From positions 21,001 to 85,000 of the forward strand of contig NZ_CP092334.1 of assembly GCF_018595685.2 (NCBI RefSeq): a DNA stretch of 64,000 nucleotides, written 5' to 3'. Shown here one piece after another: positions 45,554 to 55,137 of this stretch (positions are counted from its first letter, which is position 1; each line of letters starts with the position of its first letter). The notes below the pieces were generated by a model, which made no database searches, was not told the origin of the DNA, and saw nothing but the letters and a program-made list of their open reading frames with translations. This DNA comes from Flavihumibacter rivuli. Lineage in GTDB: Bacteria; Bacteroidota; Bacteroidia; Chitinophagales; Chitinophagaceae. Made by a program: the position numbers and the translations under genes.

Positions 45554-47173
45554 ATGCCTATCAGAATGGTTGATGATCCGCAGGATCAGGAAGAGCAACA
45601 CAATAATGATGACCGCGGTGGTGGTGGCGGGAACTTTCCGGTTGGTCCCGGTGGGGGCGGTGGCGGTTTATTCAATCTCCTCCCATTGTTATTGGGCCTG
45701 TTCAGGGGAAAAGGTATCCTGGTGTTGCTGGTGGTAGGTGGTGTATTGTATTTCATGATGGGCAGGGGTGGGTGCAATATTGGAGGATTAAGCCAGATCG
45801 CCCAATTGGCCACTGGGGGATTCCTGGATCCACGCCAGTTTGAAAGGGCTTCCATTTATGAACCATTGGCTGATGATAATACGAAGAACCCCTTGCCGGA
45901 GAGTGCCAACCTGCAACGGTATGCACCGGCAGTTGGCAACCAGGGGGAGCAGGGCAGTTGCGTGGCCTGGAGTAGCGCCTACGCGGCACGGACCATTGTA
46001 GAAGCTGCCCGCACAGGAACAGACCCTAACCAGACCAGGTTCAGCCCGGCCTTTCTCTATAACCAGATCGGCCTTGAAGGTTGCCAGGGTTCCTATATCA
46101 TCAGGGCCATGGAATATATGACCAAACAAGGCTCTGTTCCTTATGACCAATTCCCCTATACAGACCGGGATTGTTCCAGGATGCCTGATCGGCAATTGGT
46201 GGATTTCGCCAACCAGTACCGCATGCGTGGGTTTAATCGGTTGTCCCTTGGCGATAGGAACGATGCCATTGATATCCGTGCGATCAAGGAGAACCTGGCC
46301 CAGGGCGCACCTGTAGTGATAGGGATGATGGTAGGCCAAAGTTTCATGCAGGATATGATGGGTAAGGATATCTGGGTGCCTACCCCGCAGGATAAAAGTA
46401 TGATGGGATTCGGCGGGCATGCCATGTGTGTGGTGGGCTATGACGACAGGAAATATAATGGTGCTTTCCTGATCATGAATAGCTGGGGACCTGAATGGGG
46501 AAATAATGGTTTTGCCTGGGTGCGGTATCCGGAATTCAAATATTTTGTCAGGGAGGCCTATGGCCTGGAACCTATGCAAAAGGTTGGGGCGGCTGCCAGC
46601 CAACCACTGATCGCAGAGGTAGGACTGGTGGAGGTTGAATACAATGGCAAGCAAATAGTTCCCAAGGGTTATATAGCATTGGCAAAGTCTGCAGGCAACC
46701 GGTTTGTAACAAATGCGCCTGTCAGGGTTGGCTCCAAATTCAAGATGGAGGTAAAGAACAGCACGGAATGCTATATATATGTTTTCGGCAAGGAAACAGA
46801 TGGCACCAGTTATACCCTCTTTCCCTACCCGCGCCAGGATGACCCGACCGCTACAAAATACTCCCCATTTTGCGGGATCACCGGCTACAGGCTTTTTCCA
46901 AAGGACAAGAGCATGACCCCGGATAGTATTGGAACAAGGGATATGATCGCTGTGGTGTTGAGCAAGGAACCCCTGGACTGGTATGGCCTCAATTCCGCTA
47001 TTAGTAAGAATCCCACTGCTGATTATGCTGCTCGCTTGAACAATGCATTGGGCAGTACCTTGTTAAAGGATGCGGGGTTTCAAACCACCTCTAAAGGAAC
47101 CATGGCCATGAGTGGCAATGCCGATCCTAAACAGGTAATGGCATGTATAATTGAGATCAATAAATCAAAATGA
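45554..47173 (+). CDS. Membrane-anchored papain-like (C1) peptidase with C-terminal DUF4384-like domain
   Basis: This 539-residue protein is started at the ATG at 45554. Residues 1-50 are acidic and then Gly-rich, with one transmembrane segment at about 53-69. The C1 protease domain spans about 105-350 with an intact site: Gln130, Cys136 (QGSCVAWS), His289 (GGHAMCVVGYDD) and Asn309 (MNSWG). There is no obvious autoinhibitory propeptide, and the region before the protease domain is short. The C-terminal ~180 residues resemble DUF4384 (CYIYVFGKETDGTSYTLFPYP). It is predicted to be an inner-membrane protease facing the periplasm. Its stop overlaps the next start (ATGA), so the two genes are coupled. 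Confidence 0.84.
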   Translation: MPIRMVDDPQDQEEQHNNDDRGGGGGNFPVGPGGGGGGLFNLLPLLLGLFRGKGILVLLVVGGVLYFMMGRGGCNIGGLSQIAQLATGGFLDPRQFERASIYEPLADDNTKNPLPESANLQRYAPAVGNQGEQGSCVAWSSAYAARTIVEAARTGTDPNQTRFSPAFLYNQIGLEGCQGSYIIRAMEYMTKQGSVPYDQFPYTDRDCSRMPDRQLVDFANQYRMRGFNRLSLGDRNDAIDIRAIKENLAQGAPVVIGMMVGQSFMQDMMGKDIWVPTPQDKSMMGFGGHAMCVVGYDDRKYNGAFLIMNSWGPEWGNNGFAWVRYPEFKYFVREAYGLEPMQKVGAAASQPLIAEVGLVEVEYNGKQIVPKGYIALAKSAGNRFVTNAPVRVGSKFKMEVKNSTECYIYVFGKETDGTSYTLFPYPRQDDPTATKYSPFCGITGYRLFPKDKSMTPDSIGTRDMIAVVLSKEPLDWYGLNSAISKNPTADYAARLNNALGSTLLKDAGFQTTSKGTMAMSGNADPKQVMACIIEINKSK

Positions 47174-47676
47174 CCAGTAATAGTAATCCCCAACTGAATG
47201 AAAGCGCAGGGCAATTCCTGGCCCTGATCAATAATCCCTGGAAATTCCGCTTATTCCTCTTCTCCAAATTGCCAAGTGCCTTTTTCGCAGGGGTGAGGGT
47301 TAGGAAAGCAGAACCGGGTTATTGTGAAGTGGTCGTGCCTTTTAAATGGTTTTCGCAGAACCCATTCAGGTCCACCTACTTTGCCTGTCTTGCCATGGCA
47401 GCTGAAATGAGTACAGGTGTTCTGGCAATGGCCCAGACTTATAAGCGCAATCCTGCCGTATCAATGTTGGTGGTGGGTCTTGAAGCAAAATATTACAAGA
47501 AGGCCACCGGCCTCACAATATTTATTTGCGAGGATGGGAAAGACATTGCTGATATAGTTTCAAAGGCCATCACTAGCGGTGAGGGACAAACGATAACGGC
47601 AAGGTCTGTAGGCAGGAATGAAAAAGGGGAATTGGTGGCCGAATTTTTTATTACCTGGTCATTCAAGGCTAAGTAG
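47170..47676 (+). CDS. DUF4442 hotdog-fold protein (thioesterase-like)
   Basis: This 168-residue protein of the DUF4442/PaaI-like hotdog superfamily probably binds or hydrolyses acyl thioesters. The pattern VRVRKAEPGYCEVVVPFKWFSQNPFRSTYFACLAMAAEMSTGV matches the central helix and strand of the fold. No catalytic residue can be assigned with confidence. It overlaps the upstream protease gene by 4 bases, implying translational coupling, although the link between a periplasmic protease and a cytoplasmic hotdog protein is not obvious. Confidence 0.82.
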   Translation: MTSNSNPQLNESAGQFLALINNPWKFRLFLFSKLPSAFFAGVRVRKAEPGYCEVVVPFKWFSQNPFRSTYFACLAMAAEMSTGVLAMAQTYKRNPAVSMLVVGLEAKYYKKATGLTIFICEDGKDIADIVSKAITSGEGQTITARSVGRNEKGELVAEFFITWSFKAK

Positions 47677-47720
47677 TAAATTAGGATTGCCTCGAAGTCA
47701 TAACAACTAAAACATCAAAC

Positions 47721-49124
47721 ATGAAAATTGCATTCCATGGGGCGGCAAGGACCGTAACGGGCTCCAAACATTTGTTGACGCTGAAGAACGGCAAGAAGAT
47801 CCTCCTTGACTGTGGAATGTTCCAGGGAATGGGTAAGGAGACCGATGCCTTAAATAGGTATTGGGGGTTTGATCCATCGGAGGTTGATGTGCTGGTGTTG
47901 TCACATGCACATATTGACCATAGCGGACTGGTACCTAAACTGGTCAAGGACGGGTTCAAAGGGCCGATCTATTGCACTCCCGCTACCAAGGACCTCTGCG
48001 GCATTTTATTGGAGGATTCTGCCGAGATCCAGGAAGATGATGTGAAGTATATCAATAAGAAAAGGGCAGCTACGGGGCAACCATATCTTAAACCGCTCTA
48101 TACGGTAGAGGATGCAAAGAATTGTCTTGGATTCTTTCATGCTGTTGATTATGATAAATGGACCAGGATAATGGATGACGTGGAGTTGCTTTATACAGAT
48201 GCCGGTCATATCATTGGCAGTGCTGCTGTCCATTTGAGGGTAACAGAAGGTGGAAAGACTGAGCAGCTTACATTCAGTGGTGATGTAGGAAGGTACCGTG
48301 ATGTGATCCTGCGGTCTCCTGCAACCTTTCCACAGGCAGATTATATCATCCTGGAGTCCACTTATGGCAATAGTCTCCATGAACTGCATACCACCACACC
48401 TGACCAATTGCTGGAGTGGATCGAGAAGACCTGCCTGAAGAAAAGGGGAAAGCTTATTATTCCCGCATTTAGCGTAGGAAGGACCCAAGAATTGCTTTAT
48501 GCGTTAAATCAGCTTGAGGTAGAGCGGCGGTTGCCGGACCTTGATTATTTTGTGGACAGTCCCCTAAGTATTCAAGCAACTGAGTTGGTCAAAAGGTATC
48601 CCAATTATTTCAATAGCAGGATTCAGAAGTTATTGAAAACCGATAGTGATCCATTTAAGTTTAATGGCCTAAAGTATGTTAAGACAGTAGAGGAGTCTAA
48701 ACTGTTGAATTTTCGCAATGAGCCTTGTGTCATTATTTCGGCAAGTGGAATGGCGGATGCTGGCAGGGTGAAACACCATATCAGTAATAATATTGAGAAC
48801 AGCCGTAATTCAATATTAATGGTCGGCTATTGCGAACCTAATTCACTTGGGGCAAGGTTAATGTCCGGAAAGAAGGAAGTTTCCATTTTTGGTGTTGAAC
48901 ATGAAGTACATGCCGAGATTGGTTCTATCAGGAGCATGAGTGCCCATGGTGATTATGAGGACCTTAGCCAATTCCTTTCCTGCCAAGAACCTTCTAAGGT
49001 CAAAAAACTTTTCCTGGTGCATGGGGAATACGATGTGCAAATCCAGTTCCAGCAGCGCTTGCTGAATAAAGGCTACCTGGATGTGGAAGTGCCTGAAAGG
49101 CATTATGAATTGGGCCTGTCCTGA
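47721..49124 (+). CDS. MBL-fold beta-CASP nuclease-like protein
   Basis: This 467-residue metallo-beta-lactamase-fold protein has the metal motif HAHIDH (His62, His64, Asp66, His67). Further ligands are DAGHIIGSA and FSGDVGRY. The beta-CASP insertion follows (about 215-345, with PAFSVGRTQELLYAL), and the closing RNA-specificity block is VHGEYD. This is the YsgA/CPSF73-like group of RNA-processing exonucleases, acting in the cytoplasm on RNA ends. The precise RNA target is unknown. It converges with metZ, the two stops being only 4 bp apart. Confidence 0.9.
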   Translation: MKIAFHGAARTVTGSKHLLTLKNGKKILLDCGMFQGMGKETDALNRYWGFDPSEVDVLVLSHAHIDHSGLVPKLVKDGFKGPIYCTPATKDLCGILLEDSAEIQEDDVKYINKKRAATGQPYLKPLYTVEDAKNCLGFFHAVDYDKWTRIMDDVELLYTDAGHIIGSAAVHLRVTEGGKTEQLTFSGDVGRYRDVILRSPATFPQADYIILESTYGNSLHELHTTTPDQLLEWIEKTCLKKRGKLIIPAFSVGRTQELLYALNQLEVERRLPDLDYFVDSPLSIQATELVKRYPNYFNSRIQKLLKTDSDPFKFNGLKYVKTVEESKLLNFRNEPCVIISASGMADAGRVKHHISNNIENSRNSILMVGYCEPNSLGARLMSGKKEVSIFGVEHEVHAEIGSIRSMSAHGDYEDLSQFLSCQEPSKVKKLFLVHGEYDVQIQFQQRLLNKGYLDVEVPERHYELGLS

Positions 49125-49128
49125 CCCA

Positions 49129-50292
49129 TTAGCATTTATCGAGGGCTTGTAAAATGTCAGCCAGGATATCATCGCGGTTCTCGAGACCAACGGAAATCCT
49201 TATGAGGCCGGCACTGATGCCAACTGCCATCCTTTCGGCATCGGTAAGTTTGGCATGTGTTGTACTTGCCGGGTGGGAAGCTATGCTCCTGGTATCCCCA
49301 AGGTTAGCAGTTAGCGAAAGCATGGTAAGCGCGTCCAGGAATTTCCTGCCACTGTCAATTCCCCCTTTCAACTCAAAGCAGACGATCCCCCCGCCATTTG
49401 TCATTTGCATTCTGGCAATGGCATAATGAGGATGGGATGGGAGATGGGGGTATTTTACCCAGTTGAGTTGTTGGTGACCTTCCAGTTTTTCAGCCAGGTA
49501 AAGAGCATTGGAGGCATGGCGGTCCATTCGCACTTCCAGGGTTTCAAGGCTCTTACTGAGCAGCCATGCGTTGAAGGGAGATAATGAAGGTCCGGTGCTC
49601 CTGCAGAAAAGATACACTTCATGCACCAGTTTTTTATTACCAAGCACCACTCCTCCGAGTACCCTACCCTGACCGTCTATCCACTTCGTTGCGGAATGAA
49701 TGATCAGGTCGGCGCCAAATTCTATTGGGCGTTGGGCAATAGGGGTGGCAAAACAATTGTCTACACAGAGCAGTAGCTGGTGTTTTTTGGCAAGTGCCGC
49801 TACGGCTTCGAGGTCTATTACTTCCAGGGCCGGATTGGTTGGGGTTTCGATATAGATCATCCGGGTATTCGGCTGGATGGCCGCTTCCCAGCTTCCAACG
49901 TCACCAGCATCAACATAACTATGGCTGATCCCATACTTGGGAAGGTATTTGGTGATCACCGTATGCGTACTGCCAAATATGCTGCGGCAGGAAAGCAGGT
50001 GGTCTCCCTGTTTGAGGAAGGTCATGAATGAAGCAAATACTGCGCTCATGCCGGATGCAGTGGCGAAACCGGCTTCTGTTCCTTCCAATGCACACATCCG
50101 GTCAACGAACTCCTGTACATTCGGGTTGCTGAACCTGCTGTAGATATTGTCATCACTTTCGTCTGCAAATGCCGCACGCATCTCTTCCGCATTGTCGAAA
50201 CAGAAACTGCTGGTCAGGAACATGGGTTGTGAGTGTTCCATTTCATTCGTGCGGTCTACCTGGGTCCTGATGGCCTTGCTGATCGGGTGCAT
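49129..50292 (-). CDS. metZ: O-succinylhomoserine sulfhydrylase-type trans-sulfuration enzyme
   Basis: This 387-residue PLP enzyme of the Cys/Met metabolism family has its PLP lysine at Lys203 in HSATKWIDGQG. The opening THR-like helix and EHSQPMFLTSSFCFDNAEEMRAAF, and the stretch SRSIFG-like SCRSIFGSTHTVITKYLPKYGI, match MetZ, which makes homocysteine directly from acylated homoserine and sulfide. Cystathionine gamma-synthase (MetB) is the main alternative, and the two cannot be separated by eye. The metX acyltransferase gene is one gene away, so it probably uses O-acetylhomoserine. It is soluble and full length. Confidence 0.85.
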   Translation of the reverse strand: MHPISKAIRTQVDRTNEMEHSQPMFLTSSFCFDNAEEMRAAFADESDDNIYSRFSNPNVQEFVDRMCALEGTEAGFATASGMSAVFASFMTFLKQGDHLLSCRSIFGSTHTVITKYLPKYGISHSYVDAGDVGSWEAAIQPNTRMIYIETPTNPALEVIDLEAVAALAKKHQLLLCVDNCFATPIAQRPIEFGADLIIHSATKWIDGQGRVLGGVVLGNKKLVHEVYLFCRSTGPSLSPFNAWLLSKSLETLEVRMDRHASNALYLAEKLEGHQQLNWVKYPHLPSHPHYAIARMQMTNGGGIVCFELKGGIDSGRKFLDALTMLSLTANLGDTRSIASHPASTTHAKLTDAERMAVGISAGLIRISVGLENRDDILADILQALDKC

Positions 50293-50374
50293 CTTGAGCT
50301 ATTGGTGGTTATTAATGGGTAAGCGTATTTGTTTTTAATCAGGAGGTATGGTCTTTACCTCCCTTTAGATTGGT

Positions 50375-50803
50375 CTATTGGGCATCAGTCATCCTGACTT
50401 CCCAACTGATCTCACAGCCTGCCCTTCTCAGGGTTTCGGCGACTGAGCAGTATTTGTCCATCGACAGCTGGGCGGCCCTATTTGCTTTGTCTTCATCAAT
50501 ATCTCCACCAAGGGTGAAAACGATATGGGCCTTCTTCCATAAAGCGGGCTCCTTCCCGGTTTCCCTTTCTGCCTCAATATGCATGGAGAAATGACGGATA
50601 TCCTGGCGCTGCTTCTTGAGAATACTTACTACATCAATTCCGCTGCAGCCACCCAGGCCCATCAACAGCACCTGCATGGGACGGGCCCCGTAGTTCTCGC
50701 CACCGGTTTCTGGGCTGGTATCCATCCTGAAAACATGGCCTGCGGCATCTTTTGCTTCAAAGCCAAAATCGCCGTTCGTCCTTATGATATCTATCTTGAC
50801 CAT
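50375..50803 (-). CDS. OsmC family protein
   Basis: This 142-residue protein is started at the ATG at 50803 (MVKIDII); the longer frame to 50878 would run into the metX start. The OsmC/Ohr pair of cysteines is present: Cys53 (LGGCSGIDV) and Cys119 (DKYCSVAETL). Such proteins reduce organic hydroperoxides, though this YhfA-like branch is less studied. A TACCTTTG box lies 32 nt upstream. It is divergent from metX with 66 bp between the start codons, and the metZ gene follows it on the same strand. Confidence 0.88.
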   Translation of the reverse strand: MVKIDIIRTNGDFGFEAKDAAGHVFRMDTSPETGGENYGARPMQVLLMGLGGCSGIDVVSILKKQRQDIRHFSMHIEAERETGKEPALWKKAHIVFTLGGDIDEDKANRAAQLSMDKYCSVAETLRRAGCEISWEVRMTDAQ

Positions 50804-50835
50804 TTTGCTTGAGTTATTTTTTTGAAGGTTTCCTA

Positions 50836-50843
50836 CAAAGGTA
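50836..50843 (-). promoter_or_regulatory. -7 box upstream of the OsmC-like gene
   Basis: TACCTTTG on the minus strand, 32 nt before the ATG. The -33 TTG is missing at the expected spacing. Confidence 0.42.
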
Positions 50844-50869
50844 ACGGCCTGAGGGTTTATTTTGCACCC

Positions 50870-51901
50870 ATGCTTCAACGATTTGAGTCTGATGAACCAT
50901 TAATGCTGGAGAACGGCGGGGTTTTGCCTCGTTTGGAGATCGCCTATCACACCTATGGTCAATTGAATGCGGATGCTTCCAATGTGGTGTGGGTTTGTCA
51001 TGCGCTCACTGCCAATGCTGATGCGGCAGATTGGTGGAATGGTTTTGTAGGAGGGAATGGTGCCATCGATCCGGGAAGGCATTTTATCGTTTGTGCCAAT
51101 ATCCTGGGTTCCTGCTATGGAAGTTCTGGGCCCCTTTCAGTGGATCCCTCCAGTGGTAGCTTGTATTACTCCAGGTTTCCCATGGTGACCATCAGGGATA
51201 TGGTCAACGCGCATATTCGCCTCAGGAAACATTTGGGAATAGATCGCATTAAACTGTTGATGGGAGGAAGTATGGGAGGTTACCAGGTGCTGGAATGGGC
51301 GCTGATGGAACCTGAAGTGGTAGAAACCCTCTTCCTTATTGCCACCTCTGCTGCTGAAAGTGCATGGGGGATTTCCATTCATGAAGCACAACGCCTGGCC
51401 ATTGAGGCCGACTCCACCTGGAGGGATAGTTCCCCCGGCGCTGGCAGCAATGGACTTAAGGCTGCGAGGGCCATTGGGATGTTAACCTACCGGAATTATG
51501 CCATCATGTGTGAGCGTCAATCAGACCCTGACAACAGTAAGGTCGATGGCTTTAAAGCTGCTTCTTATATAAGGTACCAGGGTGATAAACTTGTACAACG
51601 TTTCAATGCACAGTCGTATTGGATACTTTCCAGGAGTATGGATTCCCATAATATTTCAAGGGGTAGGGGGGCTACAGTTGAGGAGGTGCTGTCCACCATC
51701 AGGCAAAAAACATTGGTGATTGGCATTGCAAGTGACCTTCTTTGTCCGCCTGAGGAGCAACGGAAGATGGCCAGGGGTATTCCTGGTGCTAACTATGTTG
51801 AGATCGATTCCGCATTTGGCCATGATGGCTTCCTGGTTGAAGCTGCAGAGATCAGTAAGATACTTGTGGCTTGGATGGATGGTGATCCGGGGGATAAGTA
51901 A
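50870..51901 (+). CDS. metX: Homoserine O-acetyltransferase
   Basis: This 343-residue alpha/beta-hydrolase-fold enzyme transfers acetyl from acetyl-CoA to homoserine, committing it to methionine. I use the ATG at 50870; the longer frame begins at a TTG. The nucleophile is Ser134 in GGSMGG, with the acid in GIASDLLCPPEEQ and the histidine in GHDGFLVE. The early block HTYGQLNADASNVVWVCHALT is family-specific. Acylation with succinyl instead of acetyl is possible in this family. An A+T-rich TATTTTG sequence ends just before the ATG. Confidence 0.93.
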   Translation: MLQRFESDEPLMLENGGVLPRLEIAYHTYGQLNADASNVVWVCHALTANADAADWWNGFVGGNGAIDPGRHFIVCANILGSCYGSSGPLSVDPSSGSLYYSRFPMVTIRDMVNAHIRLRKHLGIDRIKLLMGGSMGGYQVLEWALMEPEVVETLFLIATSAAESAWGISIHEAQRLAIEADSTWRDSSPGAGSNGLKAARAIGMLTYRNYAIMCERQSDPDNSKVDGFKAASYIRYQGDKLVQRFNAQSYWILSRSMDSHNISRGRGATVEEVLSTIRQKTLVIGIASDLLCPPEEQRKMARGIPGANYVEIDSAFGHDGFLVEAAEISKILVAWMDGDPGDK

Positions 51902-52341
51902 AATAAAAATGGATCGGTATGAAAGCGACCCGATCCATTTACATTAGCCGGTTTAGGTAAAATCTTTATTGGGTGTCCAGTTCCCAGGGTTCAGATCCTA
52001 TCGGCATCATTGACGAAAATCACAACCTGATGTAAAGATGCTGAGTGGATTTTTGTCTTGCAACTTAATTAGGTGAATGGCTGTTTTTTCCCGATGAATG
52101 GGAGTTTGCCTTTCTACCCTCTTTATTACCTGTATTAGATTCATTAGGGTGCTGATTACCTGACCGTGATTGTTCATGATGGTAACCATGTTACTGGAAA
52201 ATTAAGCCATGGCATAATGGGGCACCCTTATGTGCTTAAAGGGTATTTGAAGATCATCAAGTACATTAGGCAGGACTGGCGAGGTAGTAGCAGTCTGGTT
52301 ATGTGAATAGGGTAGGGCCTTGGTCCTTAAGTTGACAGTTG
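51902..52341. other. Intergenic region between metX and the Hpt gene
   Basis: This 440-bp region holds the metX terminator at its start and otherwise nothing convincing. A 60-codon frame at 52007-52189 (minus) was considered and rejected. Confidence 0.5.
51907..51940 (+). terminator. Probable terminator of metX
   Basis: An 11-bp inverted repeat (AAATGGATCGG, 51907-51917, with 51930-51940) has a 12-nt loop. The T-run after it is poor. Confidence 0.55.
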
Positions 52342-52743
52342 TCAGTGGTTCAGCGAGAAGTGTAGTTTCAGTCTTTCTGCTTCTTCCTGCAACAGGGAAA
52401 GTCCAACTTCCATCTGGGTAATGAGCCTTTCATAATTTTCCATCAGGGTATCTTTCATTGGTTTCCTTCTGCAGAAGTCTTCGAATACCTGGATATGCTG
52501 CTGCCAGTAGTGCAGGCCGGCATAACCCCATAAGGGTTTGATGCGGTGGAATCGCTGGCGAAGGGTTTCAGAATCCCCTTTTTCTGCAAAAGGCTTGCTC
52601 AGGGCTATTTCACTTTCGATCTGCTGATGGGCAGTGGTGAAAATATCCGCGATGGCTTCCAGGTCGTTGTCATGTATCTCCAGGAGATAGGCCTGGTCGA
52701 AAGCAGCACTGAAAGCATAACTGATTTCTTTGGTTTTAGGCAT
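52342..52743 (-). CDS. Hpt-like phosphotransfer protein
   Basis: This 133-residue helical protein is started at the ATG at 52743, since the longer frame begins at TTG inside the neighbouring kinase region. It has the histidine phosphotransfer pattern: His66 in QRFHRIKPLWGYAGL stands where the phospho-His is in the HxLKG motif, though the glycine is replaced by proline. Helices before and after fit a four-helix bundle. It is transcribed divergently from the hybrid histidine kinase (77 bp apart), which has a receiver domain but no Hpt domain of its own. It is therefore the likely phosphorelay partner. Confidence 0.72.
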   Translation of the reverse strand: MPKTKEISYAFSAAFDQAYLLEIHDNDLEAIADIFTTAHQQIESEIALSKPFAEKGDSETLRQRFHRIKPLWGYAGLHYWQQHIQVFEDFCRRKPMKDTLMENYERLITQMEVGLSLLQEEAERLKLHFSLNH

Positions 52744-52820
52744 AGGGTACAATTTTAGGATCCTGGCGGCGTTTCCTATCTGGTCGTGGTAAACTGGTGG
52801 CCGCATTTGCCTGTAAAACG

Positions 52821-54956
52821 ATGAGATCAAGTTATCTAGTATCCAATGTCCTTAAATTTTGGGATGAACTGGCTGCAGAATACCAACGCAGGCAGGAAAG
52901 GGCTGGTCCGTCCCCGCTCAAATCCCTGACGGAGATAGGGATAGGGGTGACATCGCTCAATGTGGTGCTGGGATATTGGAACAGTCAGTACGGTAGCGCT
53001 TTTGTCTGCCTCCTGGCCACAGCTTCCCTTCTGGTTGTTAACTACCTTCGGCTTTGGGAAAGGGAGGACAGGGCTAAATGGTTGCTTATAGGCACCTTCA
53101 ATATCACCCTATTCCTGGTATGTTATTTTGCTGGCCTGAAAACGGGCACCTACCTCTATTTCTTTCCGGTGATCTTTGCGATAATCTTCCTGATCGATAG
53201 CAGGATCAGCCAGGAACTGATCATGATCGAAGGGTTGACCATGCTCTGCCTGGCCCTCACTTTTGTGGTTTCGCCCTATGAGATCAGTAAGGCCGATCCC
53301 TCGGCTTACAGTTACCATTATACCTTCCGGATCAACCTGGCCCTGTCACTCGTGTTGACCGGGTTTGTAGGCTATTCCATCCTCAAGACCCTGAACAAGA
53401 AGGAAGCCGACCTGCTCAGTGAAAAGGCATTCCGGGATACCATTTTTGACACTTCCCTCGATGGTATTTTCATTATTGACCTGGAGAAAGGAGAGGGTAT
53501 GGACTGCAACCAGCGGGCCCTGGCCTTGTTTGCGCTGGAGGACAAGGAGCGGTTTTGTGGCAGGCCGGTGGAGGAAATGCTGGGAGAAGAATTCAAGGAC
53601 AAGCTAATGCTATTGGAAAGGGCGCCAAAGGCAAATCCACGCCCCTGGTTCGGTAACCTGGAATTTGCATTGCACAATGGACAACCGCTCTATGCATATA
53701 CCAATATTGTACCCTTTGAGCATTTGGGCAGGAGTTATGCCAAAGTGAGTATTTTGGATATTACGCAGGTGCGCATTGCTGAAGTGGAAACGCTTAAGGC
53801 CAAAGAGAAGGCAGAGAAGGCCGCAAAGGTTAAGTCGCGATTCCTTTCCTCCATGAGCCATGAATTGCGGACGCCATTGAATGCCATCATCGGGTCTACT
53901 AACCTGCTGCTGGAAGAACCTCACCTGCAAGGCCAGAAGCCAATGCTCGATGTATTGAAACATTCTTCTTCCCATATGCTGGAACTGGTGAATGATGTGC
54001 TAGATTATAGTAAACTAGAGGCGGAGAAAATGGAACTGGGCAGTACCCCCTTCTCCCTCGAGCATGCTTTTGAAAAAGTATACCAGATGTTCAGGTCTTC
54101 GCTTATAGCAAAAGGCCTTGGGTTTGAAAAGCAGGTAGATCCTCGTTTAAACATAACCGTTATAGGTGATGAGTTGAGGCTGAGCCAGGTGCTGAATAAC
54201 CTTCTTTCCAATGCCCTGAAGTTTACGGACCAGGGAATAGTGGTGCTGAAAGCCGACCTGGTACATGTATCCAAGGGTATCGCTGAAGTAGAGATATCCA
54301 TAACGGATACAGGTATTGGCATACCTAAGGAAAAGCAAAACCGGATATTTGATAAATTCTATCAAACCGATGCCAAGACCACCCGCAAGTATGGTGGTTC
54401 CGGACTTGGACTTGCGATCAGTAAGTACCTGGTAAAATTGATGGGAGGTGAAATGGCAGTGGAGAGCGAGCCTGGCCAGGGTAGTACATTTTCCTTCAGG
54501 ATCAAACTGGATGTTGAGTATTCATCCAAGCCGGCAGCGGATAGCCAGGTTGTGGAAGTGGCGCCCCTGGCTTCACTGGAAGGTATAAGGGTGCTGGTTG
54601 CCGAAGACAACCCTGTCAATATGATGGTTGTCAGAAGATTCCTCCAGAAATGGCAGGTGCAACTCTATGAGGCCACCAATGGAAAGGAAGCGGTTCAATT
54701 GTTCGGGGAACATGCCGTGGATATCGCTTTGCTGGACCTTGATATGCCTGAAATGGACGGGGAAACAGCGCTTAGGCTGATCAGGGAGATCAACCCGGAG
54801 ATGCCGGTGATCGCCTTTACTGCTGCTGTATATGACCATATGCAAAACGACCTGGAGAAGAAGGGGTTCACAGATTTCCTTCCTAAGCCCTTCCGTCCGG
54901 AAGAACTCCGGCAAAAGATCTGCGCTTACCTGAAGGCCAGGCAATCTGCTGCTTGA
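52821..54956 (+). CDS. Membrane hybrid histidine kinase with receiver domain
   Basis: This 711-residue sensor kinase is started at the ATG at 52821. About six membrane segments occupy residues 35-190 without a large periplasmic loop, suggesting an intramembrane sensor. A PAS-like domain follows (about 205-325), then HisKA with phospho-acceptor His347 in [13 protein letters not shown]. Next comes the HATPase domain ([29 protein letters not shown]) and a C-terminal receiver with Asp639 in [12 protein letters not shown]. The signal is unknown. There is no output domain, so signalling should continue to the divergent Hpt protein and a response regulator elsewhere. Confidence 0.93.
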   Translation: MRSSYLVSNVLKFWDELAAEYQRRQERAGPSPLKSLTEIGIGVTSLNVVLGYWNSQYGSAFVCLLATASLLVVNYLRLWEREDRAKWLLIGTFNITLFLVCYFAGLKTGTYLYFFPVIFAIIFLIDSRISQELIMIEGLTMLCLALTFVVSPYEISKADPSAYSYHYTFRINLALSLVLTGFVGYSILKTLNKKEADLLSEKAFRDTIFDTSLDGIFIIDLEKGEGMDCNQRALALFALEDKERFCGRPVEEMLGEEFKDKLMLLERAPKANPRPWFGNLEFALHNGQPLYAYTNIVPFEHLGRSYAKVSILDITQVRIAEVETLKAKEKAEKAAKVKSRFLSSMSHELRTPLNAIIGSTNLLLEEPHLQGQKPMLDVLKHSSSHMLELVNDVLDYSKLEAEKMELGSTPFSLEHAFEKVYQMFRSSLIAKGLGFEKQVDPRLNITVIGDELRLSQVLNNLLSNALKFTDQGIVVLKADLVHVSKGIAEVEISITDTGIGIPKEKQNRIFDKFYQTDAKTTRKYGGSGLGLAISKYLVKLMGGEMAVESEPGQGSTFSFRIKLDVEYSSKPAADSQVVEVAPLASLEGIRVLVAEDNPVNMMVVRRFLQKWQVQLYEATNGKEAVQLFGEHAVDIALLDLDMPEMDGETALRLIREINPEMPVIAFTAAVYDHMQNDLEKKGFTDFLPKPFRPEELRQKICAYLKARQSAA

Positions 54957-55006
54957 AACATATTGCTATTATCAGATGGAAATTGTCCGGGGGGATAGCA
55001 AATAAA

Positions 55007-55030
55007 AAAGCCCCGGAAATCCGGGGCTTT
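55007..55030 (-). terminator. Terminator of the second tRNA-Glu
   Basis: AAAGCCCCGG (55007-55016) pairs with CCGGGGCTTT (55021-55030) around AAAT, and T-runs follow on the minus strand. The stem begins 2 nt from the tRNA 3' end. It may also end the kinase transcript. Confidence 0.85.
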
Positions 55031-55031
55031 G

Positions 55032-55103
55032 TACCGCGTACGGGAATCGAACCCGTCATTCATCCGTGAAAGGGATGCGTCTTAGCCGATTGACCAACGC
55101 GGC
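55032..55103 (-). tRNA. tRNA-Glu (UUC)
   Basis: This is a 72-nt cloverleaf on the minus strand. The 7-bp acceptor stem (GCCGCGT / ACGCGGT) has one G-U closing pair, the discriminator is A, and the anticodon loop CTTTCAC carries anticodon TTC. The T arm reads GGGTTCGATTCCC. CCA is not encoded. An identical copy lies at 55166-55237. Confidence 0.95.
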
Positions 55104-55137
55104 GAAAGAGGTAAGAACTTTGTGGGTTTAAAAAGAA

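Noticed and set aside
50822..50869. Upstream TTG extension of metX
   Set aside because: The added 16 residues do not match the family and would overlap the promoter space of the divergent OsmC-like gene; ATG at 50870 fits better.
52007..52189. 60-codon open frame on the minus strand between metX and the Hpt gene
   Set aside because: It has no recognisable domain, signal peptide or promoter box, and its length is expected by chance in a 440-bp gap.
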